A DNA stretch of 64,000 bases. It comes from Sorghum bicolor (Eukaryota; Streptophyta; Magnoliopsida; Poales; Poaceae). The DNA lies in the NCBI RefSeq assembly GCF_000003195.3, contig NC_012874.2, positions 1,581,001-1,645,000 on the forward strand. Direction: 5' to 3'. The notes under the pieces are model-generated. The model saw only the letters and a list, made by a program, of their open reading frames with translations. It was not told the DNA's origin and made no database searches. How positions within the stretch are numbered: the first letter of the stretch is position 1; each line of letters begins with the position of its first letter. Of this stretch, positions 22,006-33,620 are shown in pieces. The position numbers and the translations under genes were made by a program.

Positions 22006-23684
22006 GGGCCTTGTTTACTTCCAAAAGATTTTGCAAAATGGGAATAATAGCATTTTCGTTTATATTTGACAAATATTGTCCAATCATGCACTAACTAGGC
22101 TCAAAAGATTCATCACACAAATTACAAGTAAACTGTGTAATTAGTTATTTCTTTAATCTATATTTAATATTCCATGTATGTGTCGTAAGATTCGTTGTGA
22201 TGGGAAATGTGAAAAATTTTGTTCAATATTTTGGGAACTAAACAAGGGCTGATAAAAAAATCCTCTATAACCAAACAGGGTCCTGCTCGTGAACAGCAGT
22301 AGGTCGCCAAGAAGCCTTCTCGTCGATGCAGGCCTTAGTTTACGAATTTTTTTATTTAATTATTGTAGTATTTTTGTTTTATTTGGTAATTAGTGTCAAT
22401 TATAGACTAATTAAATTTAAAAGATTCGTCTCGTAAATTATATGTAAACTATATAATTAGTTATTTTTTTATCTATATTTAATATTTTACGTTTAAAAAT
22501 TTGATGTGATAGTACGAGAAGAAAAATTTTGAGAAGACCTAAATCTATGGGCGGATCAAGTGGGTGGCACGGGTATGGCATGGCATACCCTAGGCCCAGC
22601 CTAAAAACATACATATAAGTTTCATGCTCAATAGTTTTTTACTCATTATATCGAATCTTTGGACATATACAGAAAAAATAAAAACTAGTTGTATAATTTG
22701 GTTGTAAATCGTGAGATAAATCTTTTAAATATAATTAATCCATGATTGGACACTAACTATCCAATAAAATAAAAATGTTACAGTAGCCAAATCCAAAAAC
22801 TTTTCAGAACTAAACAAGGCCTCGATTGAAATAAACCTCGATTCCATGATTAGGCCTTGTTTACTTCCTAAAAATTTTACTTTTTTTTAAAAAAAATTCA
22901 TAACACATCAAATCTTTCGGCACATACATGGAGAATTAAATATAGATAAAAAATAACTAATTGTACAGTTTACCTGTAATTTGCGAGACAAATCTTTTGA
23001 GTTTAGTTAGTCTATGATTGAAAGTATTTATCAAATACAAACGAAAATGCTACAGTATCTATTTTACAAAAAAAATTGCAACAAAACAAGGCCTTAATAG
23101 TTAATAGTTGTGTACCGAATTGTTGGATATTTTTTATGAAATTCTATCGAATTGATAAATATATTTTACTGGTTTGTATATGAAGATTTTTTTCGGCATA
23201 CTCTAAGCAAAAATCCTGGTTCCGACACTGCCTAAATCATGTGCAAGGAGGTAACTTTCACCATACTGCATGCATGCATGGCGCCGTAGCCATGCCAACA
23301 CAGTGCACAGTGCCTAGCACGGCGTCCCATCCCATCCCATCCCATCCCATCGCGGGTGCGGGTGCGAGTGCTGTTCCCCCTTTTCCCATCTGCACTGCAC
23401 TGCACTGCACGCAGATTCGCCGAACCATTCCCTGCATTTCGGGCCGTGTTGTGCGTGGACCAAAAGTTTTCAAAAATACTGTAGCACTTTCGTTTATTTA
23501 TGTTAATTATTATTTAATCATAGCCTAACTAGATTTTAAAGATTTGTTTCATAACTTTCGACCAAACTATGTAATTAGTTTTTATTTTTGTTTATATTTA
23601 ATACTCAATGCATGTGTCTAAAGATTCGTTGTGACGGAGAATCTTAAAAAATTTTAGAATTTTGGGTGGAAGTAAACAAGGGCT
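22006..23684. mobile_element. Cluster of Tourist-like MITEs
   Basis: Back-to-back elements of one family: about 22006-22250 (GGGGCCTTGTTTACTTCC to GGGAACTAAACAAGGGC), about 22331-22544, a partial one ending at about 22822, about 22852-23094 (GGCCTTGTTTACTTCC to AAAACAAGGCC), and about 23455-23684 (ends GTAAACAAGGGC). Between the last two are a (CCCAT)n tract at about 23327-23351 and a short (CTGCA)n tract at about 23390-23411. No gene. Confidence 0.7.
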
Positions 23685-24032
23685 CGGTTTCGCTTGGCCA
23701 AAACTTCGGCACAAAACCTTCACCAGCAATTTTCTTCAGGCCAGGGGAGCTGCAGCTACTATTTTCTCCAGGGAGGACGAAGTTGAAGGAGGGAGGACAA
23801 GGCGCCAAGGGGAGGAAGAGCACCCTATTCGCTAGATTATTTCTGCGACTGATGCTAATTTGTTCTCAAAAAGTACGAATAGTTCTAACTGATAAATTCA
23901 AGAGGATGGAGGATGGGGTAGCATTGAATTTAGCGCTTTAGAAACCAAAAATTCCCTTGGGTCTCAGACTTTTTATAGGTATTATGGATATATTTCACCA
24001 TTTTTATCTACCATGGCAAGCTATTTTACTAA

Positions 24033-24237
24033 GGCCTTGTTTACTTCCACCCAAAACCTAAATTTTTTCAAGATTCCCCATCACATCGAATCTTTAAACA
24101 CATGCATGAAGTATTAAATATAGACGGAAATAAAAACTAATTGTACAGTTTAGTCTATGATTGAATAATATTTGTCACATACAAACGTAAGAGATACTGT
24201 AGCAATTTTGCAAAAAATTTGGAAAGTAAACAAGGCC
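24033..24237. mobile_element. Tourist-like MITE
   Basis: Starts GGCCTTGTTTACTTCC and ends AAAGTAAACAAGGCC. It is slightly short for the family. Confidence 0.75.
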
Positions 24238-25582
24238 TAAATGTTTTTTCTTTAAAAATTAACGTTAAGAAGAGGCTGTGCCAAACAGAGCAGAAGTGCA
24301 GAACCCCTTCAGCATAACAGTAGTTTTAAAAAACACAGGCTAAATAAACCGAGGTAAAATATGCCTGGTAATTACCCTTCTCATTTCTTTGGCTGCTACC
24401 TTCTGCTGTCCTACAAGGGTGGTGATGGTGAAAAGAATAGCAAAAGGGGCAGGCCCGAGGAGTGCCGCATGCCTGCATCCATGACAAGAGGCATGGGCAA
24501 AATAGGACACAGGCTCTCCTGAGCTGAGGGCTGAGGCGATTCCACTTTGGAGGTTCTCTCTTCTCACCACTGCACTGCACTGCACCCGTGAGTGAGTGCT
24601 CTGCTCTCTGGTCCCAGCAGAGCAAGCAGTACCCCGCTCTCACCTCATCACTTTTTCCTGTCTGGCTTTTGTCCACTCCTCTAGGACTAGGAGAGTACAG
24701 TACCCTCTATTTTATTTCATTTGGATGTCTGTATGCAGCCACATCACTCACTACAACTGGCTGACAGGAGTACAGGAGTTGCTAGCCAAACTTTACCACA
24801 CTTTATCTTAGACAAGTTTGATCAAGTTTGGCAAATGTTTGGTTGATAACTAAGTTTAGACATGATTCTTTTGGGCTCCACATGTCATAGAGTTAAAAAG
24901 TGTGGCAAGATTCTTTTAGGCATGGCAAAGTGTGGCAACTAATTTGCTAGCCACACTTTTTATGGCTTGCCACACTTGACTAAAGTTAGTTGTGGTAAAC
25001 TATGGCTAGCATCCAAACATCCCCTTACACCATCTACTACAGTTTTAATTACCAGTATCATCATCATAACAGTGAGATCCATGCCACAAACGAGCATACG
25101 ACGAGATGGACCTTTCATCATCATCTCCTTGATAGATACCGGTAGGAGCTACTAAACGACGACGACGACTACTACTACTATTATTTATGATGACTAGTAC
25201 TTACTTAACTATCATGTACTTATTATTATAGGCCTAGAGCTAAAACAACCTAGACTTGTTGTTTCTTCTGTTGTTGCTGTTGCTGTTCCCTCCACTCTGA
25301 AGAAGAAGATACACCTCCAAAGTATTTGTTAAAAGCTTTTCTACGCTTTTCTACGCTTGCTTGATGATGGGGCCATCATAGTGAATCCCTGCACACAACC
25401 CATGAATAGACAATGATAACCATCAGGATTCAGGAGGTGGTGGAGGCTAATTTTATACTGGGGGAATGTATGCATCATGATTGAGCGGCTGATTGTTACA
25501 GCACTCTCAAAAAGACAGACACAGGAGCTGTTCATACTTACTCCCAGATTAGAGGAAAGGAGACCCCTTTTTGCTCCACTAT
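24238..25582. other. Intergenic, 3' of the CCCH gene
   Basis: No gene. Positions about 24780-25026 carry repeated GCCACACTTT / AAAGTGTGGC motifs in both orientations and end in CATCCAAACATCCCCTTA, resembling a decayed MITE. Trinucleotide (GAC/TAC)n runs lie near 25157-25182. Confidence 0.45.
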
Positions 25583-28500
25583 TCACAGCCCAATGGCTTC
25601 ATGCCCAGGAGAAAACCTGAAGAAGAAACACAGGTAAAACAATCTTTCTTTTCTTACCACATGAATTGCAATCAGAAAACATCATGTTGTAACTTCTTGT
25701 AGTAGGAACACCATGTGTATATAAAATCCAATCCTTTTCTAGCCCAACCCTACCCATGAGGCGAGCCCCATATACACATAGCACCTCTATTACACATTTA
25801 TAACTACTACCAATGTACACAATACACATAGCACCTCTATTACACATTTATAACTACTACCAATGTACTAGCACTAAACAGGCTTGCCCTACCTTATCTA
25901 AGTTCTAGACGTACCAATGTAGCACTAATTTAGACCACAACAAAATACTTAAGGCACACAAGCCAAGACTACTACAACACACACCAATGAACAAGAACAA
26001 TGGTATGTACAAATGATCATGGTTTTCTAACTAAGCTAGTATGACAGATTTAAGTTACTGAGAATGTACCTGGGCACCTGAAAAAAGCAGGAGTTGTATG
26101 GGGGCAGCTCAAGGGTGGATACAGCTGGGAAAAGGGCCGAAGCCAGATGATGAGGGCTGCTGTTGCTGATGCTACCATTCTGAACAGTTGCAGCAGTAAC
26201 AGTATCAATGGAGGCCTTGGCGGGGGATGCAAAGGGGCTGTCAGGCAAAATGTGCTCCACCACGCCACTACAATTCATTCAAACGAGCAAGAAACATATC
26301 AATCCTGGATGGAAAAGATCAAGACCAAACCCAAAAGAAAAGGGGGACAACTTGCACCAAAGATACTGCTTAACAATAGCCATTAGTTTGTGGTCGTAAG
26401 TATCTTTTCTCCTTTCTCCTAACCTTTGACAGTGCATTTTCTTTTCCCCTTTTGTTACTTTCAATCAAGACCACCTATGAATGATCAGCGCAGCCTACAC
26501 ACCCCTCACCTCCTTTTACAATTGCTTTTAGAGGCATATTAGCTCCATGCCCAGAGAATAAACAGAGCACATAGACAAAAGGCATGCTTGATTCCTATCA
26601 CATATTGGCACCCCCTCTTTGTCAAACTATAACCATGCATAACAGCATAAGGTAAAGTAGCAATTTGTTCTATACTCCTACCATGCATTAGTCCAGTTGT
26701 GGCAAAAGTATAGCAGAAGCAAACTATGGTGTGCGCTTGCTAAGGGCCTGTTTGGCAAGGCTCTCACGAGGGGCTCCTCGCAAAAACGGCTCCAGCTCCT
26801 CTGTTTTTTATAAAAAACAGCTTGTGCAGAAAAAACGTTTGGCAGAGCTGTGGAGGAGCCACCAGAGCCAGGGCTAGAGTGAATCCCTGCCAAACATGCC
26901 CTAAGAAAACTATGGCTTGCCTATAGTTATGTTTAGCATCCACAAACATCCATGCCCAAAGAAAACAAAAGCCCAATGCACTATGCTTTTGTTTCTCTAT
27001 GCTGCCTTTTGTTTTTTTCCCATCCCTTTCCCCAAAAAGAAAGAAATATCCTGCGACCTTTAGTGCCCATTTTGCAAATATTTTAACTCCACAACAACAA
27101 TCTTACCTTTCTTGGAATCCACAAGCAGCATTGGGTGTTGCTGTCACAGGACCATATTCCACCTTCTCCTCTTCCCCAGGGTTGACTGCCTGCTTCTGCT
27201 TGGGGCTGCCATCACCACCCTCTCCCTGCTGCTCCTCGTGCTTGCCTTCTGCATCAGCAGTTGCAGAGGCAGCAGCAGGAGCACTCATTGCAACGCTACT
27301 AGTACTGCTCATCCTCTCTGCGATCAGAAAAAAGCATGGATTCAAAAAGTCACAACCTTGCCAACACCTCACCAAAATGCTGCAATGCAAGAGGCAAGAA
27401 CTTGTGAGGGTCAAGGAGTGGACCTTGGATGCCGGTGACATCCTCCAAATGGGAGGCATTGCCGCCATTCCCGTGGTTGCCGCTGCCTTTGCCATCAGCT
27501 TGCCCCAGAGACATGGGCGAACCTGCACCAACGGGGGAGCCGAGCCCGAGATGGTGGTGGCCCCTGCTCTTGAGGTCAAGCAGCTGCAGCCCCATGAAGC
27601 GGCGGCCTTCCAGCTCAATGGCTTGCTGCAGCTCGGCCGCCTGCTGCTGCTCCTCCAGCTTCCTCCTCAGGAACGCCTCATGGTTAGCCATGTTCCCGTA
27701 CATCATCCTTGGTCCTAAACAACCCCAAACCCAGACCCAGCAAGTTAAATTAAATTAAATTAAATTAAATAAAACACCTGCAAATGCAATCTGCAAGAAC
27801 TGAGGCCTTGTTTAGTTTGCAAATTTTTTGGGTTTTGGCTACTGTAGCACTTTCGTTTTTATTTGACAAACATTGTCCAATCATGGAGTAACTAGGCTCA
27901 AAAGATTCATCTCACAAATTACAGATAAACTGTGCAATTAGTTTTTATTTTCGTCTATATTTAATGCTTCATGCATGCGATCAAAGATTCGATGTAACGG
28001 GGAATCTTGAATTTTTTTGCCAACTAAACAAGGCCTGAATGTAATGCTGGAAGACAAGAACACCACACATGCAGGCAGTGCAGCCGGTGCTGCAGGTATC
28101 AGTTACTACCACTCACCGATCTGGGGCTGCTGGAGATCGTAGGGGTCCCTGGAATCCAGCAATCCGGTGGGCGACGTGCAACCGGCGAACTCGCCGACGC
28201 CATGGTGCGCGTGCTGCAGCTTCCTGCAACCAAACAAAACGATAAATAAAAACAAAAGCTGTTGAAACAATCAAACAAACAAGCAACCTGCGTGCGTTGC
28301 AAATGTGCAATGTGAAGGAAGAGAAGTATGGCAGGATGAGGATGAGATGCAGTGCAGGCAGTGCAAGGGAGAAGGAACGGACGGACCTGAACCTGTCGGG
28401 GACCTTGCCCTTCTCCTTGTAGGGCTTGACGAGCACGCGGGCGTCGCACACGAAATGCGGGTTGCCCTTGCTGAGGAGGACCTTCACCGTCTCGGCGTAG

Positions 28501-29657
28501 ACGAAGGTGACGAAGCCGAACATGCGCTTCTGCTGGTACGGGATGCGCACGTCCTGCACCGGCCCGAACATGCTGCTCGATCCATCCATGGCAACCAGCA
28601 ACGATGAGTCGGTTTCGTTTCGCTCGCCCATTATTGGACTGCTAGTGGAAACGAAACGGAAGAGAGCAGACAATAATGGCGGCCTGCTGTGCTGGGTACC
28701 TGAAGTAGTTGGACACGTCCTCCTCGCTGAAGGTGGAGTCGGCCGGGAACGTGAGGTAGATCTGCCGCGCGGCGGGGCTGCCGATGAGGTCGCCGCGGTC
28801 CATCCGAGGGGAGCGCACCGGGAACCTGTGCATGTCCTCGCCGCCGAGCACCATCCCCGCCGCCGCCGCCGCCCTGGAGCAGCAAAAACGCAGGAAATAA
28901 AAAATGGGAACCAAAATGCAAACGTTTGGTGGCGCGGCGCGGCGCGGCGGGTGTAAAAATGGCACCTTTGGGTGTCGCTCTGCTGCTGATGCTGCTGGAG
29001 CAGGAAGCTGAGGCTGACGCCAGCTCCTTTGGGCGACGGCGAGAACGGGTACGCGGACGCCATGAGCTGCGGCGGCGGCGCGGCGGCGAGGGCCTTGGCG
29101 CGCATGACGGCCATCTCCCGCTCCGCGGCGTCGTCCTCAGGCACGCCGTGGAGGAAGCGGCAGGAGGAGCCGTTCTTGCAGTACCCGCGCGCGTAGTACA
29201 TGCAGGGCCTCCACGACGCGGCCGCCGCCTCGGCGTCGCTGAGCGAGAAGCTGCGGCAGTGGGCGCCGCCAGCGGGGGACCAGACGTCGTAGTCGTCGGC
29301 GTAGAACGCGTCGGCGGCGGCGCCGTCGTACCCGAGCTGGTGGTCGGCGAAGGGCGAGTGTTGGTGGTGGTGGTGGTCGGCGCCAGCGCCGGGGCTCGGG
29401 AGGCCCCAGGGCGGGCCGGTCTGCAGCGGGCCGAGCACGGGCGACGGCGGGGACGCGGGCTTGCCGTTGGCGGCGAGCTCGGCGCGCGCGGTGGCGACGA
29501 AGGCGTGGAGCAGGTGGTCCGGGCCGAAGGCGAGGCGGATGAGCTCCTTGTCGCTGTTGTCCTGGATGAGCAGCAGGCCCATCATCCTGGACGCGTTCTC
29601 CGGGTCCAGCTCCCGCACCCGGTCGAACACCACCTTGGTGGCCTCCCAGGCGTCCAT
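25583..29657 (-). CDS. CCCH zinc finger and RRM RNA-binding protein (8 exons)
   Basis: Minus-strand exons: 29657-28966, 28873-28700, 28572-28387, 28223-28117, 27714-27373, 27317-27107, 26267-26070, 25616-25583. All borders are GT-AG and phases agree, giving 1944 nt and 647 aa. Residues 1-60 form a helical N-terminal domain ([20 protein letters not shown]). A CCCH finger follows (C152, C160, C166, H170; spacing 7-5-3), then an RRM at about 268-345 with RNP2 QIYLTF and RNP1 RMFGFVTF. After it come a Gln/Glu-rich coil, a Gly/His-rich part and an acidic stretch. The last exon is 34 nt (ends [10 protein letters not shown]). The layout matches the plant CCCH-RRM family (Arabidopsis C3H46/C3H53 type), thought to bind RNA in nucleus or cytoplasm. 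The upstream in-frame Met at 29837 was not used because residues before MDAWEATK look like leader sequence. Introns 4 and 6 hold MITEs. Confidence 0.9.
25771..25869. repeat. Tandem duplication in CCCH gene intron 7
   Basis: Two nearly identical copies of a roughly 49-bp unit (ATACACATAGCACCTCTATT start, ACTACTACCAATGTAC end), directly adjacent. Confidence 0.85.
26744..26901. mobile_element. Tourist-like MITE in CCCH gene intron 6
   Basis: Starts GGGCCTGTTTGGCAAGGCTC and ends CCCTGCCAAACATGCCC, with TAA on both sides (26741-26743, 26902-26904). About 158 bp. Confidence 0.8.
27804..28035. mobile_element. Tourist-like MITE in CCCH gene intron 4
   Basis: GGCCTTGTTTAGTTTGC to CCAACTAAACAAGGCC with TGA flanks (27801-27803, 28036-28038). 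It makes up over half of the intron. Splice sites on both sides are intact. Confidence 0.87.
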
Positions 29658-31974
29658 GGCGTGCGCGACGGATCGCAGGACAGGAGCAGTCCGGCTCGCT
29701 CTTATCAGGTGGGGGGTCTGCTGAAGCGGAGGAGGAAGGAAGGGGAAGGGAGGTGAAAAGCGGCCGGATTTTACAGGGAGAGGGAGGAGGAGCGGGGTGG
29801 TGTGGTGTGGGGGCACGCTTGTAAAAAAGCTCTGCAAGGCAGCACAGGGAATTAAATAGGCTGATGCGAGCTGCTTGGCTGGCTGGCTGTTGTAGCCGAG
29901 TTGGGCTGTTGGAGACGATGCGGACGAAAAGTGGGCTCTCCTTCAGTTTCCCTCCATCAAAAATGGTGAGGAAATTGATGAGTTGGCGCTTGTTTTGCTT
30001 ATGCTTTGCTTGCATGACAAGGAGTGAAGAACCAAGAGGGCCAAGAGAGACACCTCGGTTTGAAACTTGGGTTGAGTGATCATGGTGTGTTCAATTTTAC
30101 TCGAGTCGTTGAAATTTGGCTGATGTTGTTGTCGATATTGATTTGTTATGAGAGAAAAATACGGTACTATTACTTAGCTGAAAGTACTAGTACTGCTGAA
30201 AAACAGAGCGGTAGATTGTAAGATAGTAGTAATAGTATTGCTTGACCCAACTCCAAAGCACTACGCGCGTGTATAAGAGTTTGAAATTGAAATCGATGAT
30301 GCAAAAGCCAAGTCGAGATTCTATTTGGCATACACAGCTTGAAATTAGCGATGAAAAAACCGAGGATGGTTCTACATATTGTGAAATATTAGTAGTATTG
30401 TTCAACCCAACACATAACACTTCATGCGCGCCAGCTGAAAATTTAAATCGAGCATGGAAAAAACGAGTTGTTGTTGTATCTGGCAGTCGTAATTGCTCGA
30501 TGTTACCTAACTACCTATCGATTTGGCATATACGACTGGAATCTGACTATTCTTCAGCTTTTCGTGCGCTGGCATTACTACTAGCTGTCATGTACGGGTT
30601 GGCTCTGAGCAATCTACAACCTTTTTCTCGCAGGGGTAGAAATGGTATCCCGAGGAATAGTGCAAAAAATTAGAGAGTTGGCGAAGATTTCGTCGTGAAA
30701 TGGGATCCAAGGTAGGTAAAACTATAGGCGGCTACGCCTCGTGATCTTAGGTGGTATTAGTACTCGCCTCACAATGTGAATAAAGACGTTAGTGGTTAAT
30801 AATTCTCGTATAAATAGAATGTGTGTATATAAGATTTTTGTGTATTGTTTTTCTTACCTCAACCATATGTTAAACAACCATGGATCTAGATAACCCAAAG
30901 TGTAAGGAGTTGGAGCCTTTTTTTCTCCACAGTTATATAATTTCCTTTGCCTAAAGTCATCCATAGGAAGCTTTTGGTAGGCCTCACATCTTTTCCCCAT
31001 GGAAAATACATGATAATATGCATATGGCCTTATAACCATGTGTAGCCTTTTTAGTAGGAAGTGCATGCTACTAAATACACACCTATCCCACCTTCTTATA
31101 TTCGACATCATGTTTACACTTTATTTTGTGGTACAGTGAGTTTGAACTAAGTAAACATTGCGTGTTAGAATTTGGAATCCATTTTTCATGATTGAATGGT
31201 TGGATGTGAAAACATGCACAAGGATACCACCTCATGCCATACAACCATTTTCCTTATCCATATGATCTATTTGCCAGTGAACACTAGATGTTACTATGCC
31301 TCATTTTGTTCAACAACATATTTACACATGTTTTCTATATAGTGAGTTCAAGTAACCGAAGCATGCTTTACATTATTTCTACCATTTTGTGAATTCTGAA
31401 TTCATATATAGTGCTGAATATGAAAAAAGTAATGCTGACACCCGCACTATCTACCATTACATACACAATGGCAGAGCACATGAATCCAACCCGCTATGTT
31501 GTTTATTGAGCGCCAGTATTCTTTAGACAACCACAAATGTTGCAATTAACTTATAGTGAACAATTGTTGCTACCCATAAACATTTTTAATGCTTTCCTCA
31601 CAATTATATATTTCATTACCTAGATATACTGAAGTGATGAATTGTTTCAACCGAAACCATGTAGAAAAATCCCAAGTCAATTTACCATGCATAAATAAAA
31701 TTATAGTTTAAATATTGTGCGCTCATGAATAGTAAGTTTAACTAGAATAAAGCTACACCATTTGCATTCTAGAATAACCTTGAGTGCAAGTAAGTGGCAA
31801 ATTAGAGGCAAGAGATGAGATCTAGTGATTTCAGAACTTGGGCTAAGAGCGTTGAGTTTTTGGTATTAATATCCGCCTTACAATCAATTTTGTGTCAACT
31901 AAGTTTTGCAAATCTAAAATGTGAAACCACAGGCATGGTGCTTCTGGTTTTTTTCTTTGGTATTTTATAGTGGT
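29658..31974. other. 5' region of CCCH gene, then intergenic
   Basis: Positions 29658 to about 29870 are probably the 5' leader of the minus-strand gene, with a weak TATTTAA at 29852-29859. Beyond it is AT-rich DNA without a supported gene. A segment near 30590-30640 resembles part of the repeat unit described at 31975-33150. Confidence 0.45.
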
Positions 31975-33150
31975 TATTATTATTTTTGGTGTTTTGTAGT
32001 TATATGTATGATTACATAATGTTGCTCCAAGTTGGCGTATATGACCTGGTTTTGAGTACTCTACAACCTTTTTGGTGCGTTACTCTAGTTAGTTGGTGTA
32101 TGTATGTGACATGGCTTAGGTTCTCATTGGACTGTAGGGAAAACAAAAGAAAAATGTAGAATTCTCATTCCTCTAGATTGAGCCAATATAGAATTCTCAT
32201 TTCTCTTCATTCTAAATTCTTCGTTCTAAAACATAGTGAACGAAACCTCATTTGTATTTCATACATCCACTCAAACTTTATGTTTCTTGTTTCCTGTGTG
32301 TGTGTGTCTTTTTTTTGCGGTTGATCTAAACACTTATTCCTACAAAAAGATCCCACTTGGAACGCATGAGAAAAATTGCATAAATATGAAAAACACATGA
32401 ACATGATAGAAATGTGTATGCAAAACAAAGAAATAAAATACACGTGAATTTAGAACGAAGAGAGTAGTAATGATTATCTTTTGGTGTTTAGTTGTTATGA
32501 TTACCTAACGTTGCTATTAGTTGGGCTTGGGCGTATATGGATTTTTTTTAGTAGTAGTCTACAGCCTTTTTAGAGTGTTACTAATAGTTGGAGCCTTTTC
32601 TTCATGCAAGAACAAATTAGATACGGTCAGAAATCAAGTATCGGGAGCTAGATTACATGTTAAGAAACAATCAGCCTTTAGTGACATCAGAACTGTGTGG
32701 AATGCTTATTCTTCTCGTCCTAGTTGATCTGAACACTTATTCCTACGAAAGATCCTATTTGGAACGTAGAACTGAAAAATGTAGGAATATAAAATGCAAA
32801 GCAGAGACAAAAAAATAGAACGAAGGGAGTAGTTATGATTATTATTATCTTTTTGTTTTTAGTAGTTATATGATTAATGATTACCTGACATTGCTATTAG
32901 TTGGGCGTATATGGATTTGTTTTGAGTAGTAGTCTACAGCCTGCTTTTTCGTGCGTTACTAATAGTTGGCGTGTGCGTGTGACATGGCTCATCAAACGGT
33001 TCGAGCAACCTACGGCCTTTTCTTCATGCAAGTACAAATTAGATATTAGATGTGGTCAGAAATCAAGTATCGGAATGGCCGTATCAGGAGCTACATGTTA
33101 AGTAATCCGCCTTTAGTGACATCGGAATTGCGTGGAATGCTTGTTCGTTT
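31975..33150. repeat. Decayed threefold direct repeat
   Basis: Three related segments in the same orientation at about 31975-32360, 32470-32780 and 32835-33150. Shared blocks in order: ATTAGTTGGGCGTATATGG, GTAGTCTACAGCCT, GCGTTACTAATAGTTGG, CCTTTTCTTCATGCAAG, CAGAAATCAAGTATCGG, CCTTTAGTGACATC and GATC-AACACTTATTCCTAC. No block order gives a long reading frame, so it looks noncoding. Origin unknown. Confidence 0.65.
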
Positions 33151-33344
33151 TCTCCTGTCCTGAAACACACGAAAAAGTTCAGAGCTTTTGATGCAACTCC
33201 GTTGAGGAATCGTAAACCTACAACTACAACCGATCGAGCAGCAGCCACCATTTTCACCCAGGCCGATGATATGATACTCAGTTTAGCAGACTGACCAAAG
33301 TGTTAGTTTAACTGAATGCAAATCAGTGGAGAAAATGGGTCCTA

Positions 33345-33620
33345 GGCATTGTTTAGTTCTGAAAAGTTTTTGGATTATTGTAGTATTTTCGTTTTAATTA
33401 GCAATGAGTATCCAATCGTAAAAAATTTTTCTCACGATTTACAGGCAAACTGTGCAATTAGTTTTTGTTTTTGTCTACATTTAATGTTCTATTCATATAT
33501 GCAAAGATTCGATACGATAGGTGAAAAGTTTTTAAGATGCAAAACAATTTTTTTTGTAAAAAAGCAATTACCAGCCGCCATCACTTTTCTACAAAATTTT
33601 TTTAGGAACTAAACAAGGTC
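33345..33620. mobile_element. Tourist-like MITE, with insertion
   Basis: Starts GGCATTGTTTAGTTCTG and ends GGAACTAAACAAGGTC. At about 276 bp it is longer than its relatives, with extra sequence near 33540-33585. Confidence 0.7.

Noticed and set aside
28926..29756. A 276-codon plus-strand open frame
   Set aside because: It is the antisense shadow of CCCH exon 1; its Gly/Arg/Val-rich product has no domain. The same applies to 26999-27718, opposite exons 5-6.
28113..29837. A single 574-codon minus-strand open frame
   Set aside because: It runs through introns of the CCCH gene. Exons 28966-29657, 28387-28572 and 28117-28223 happen to share a frame with open introns, but the family alignment, RRM continuity and GT-AG sites require splicing through exon 2 in another frame.
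29137..30015. A 292-codon minus-strand frame overlapping CCCH exon 1
   Set aside because: Out of frame with the zinc finger and composed of Arg/Pro-rich low-complexity sequence, as expected from GC-rich DNA read in a wrong frame.
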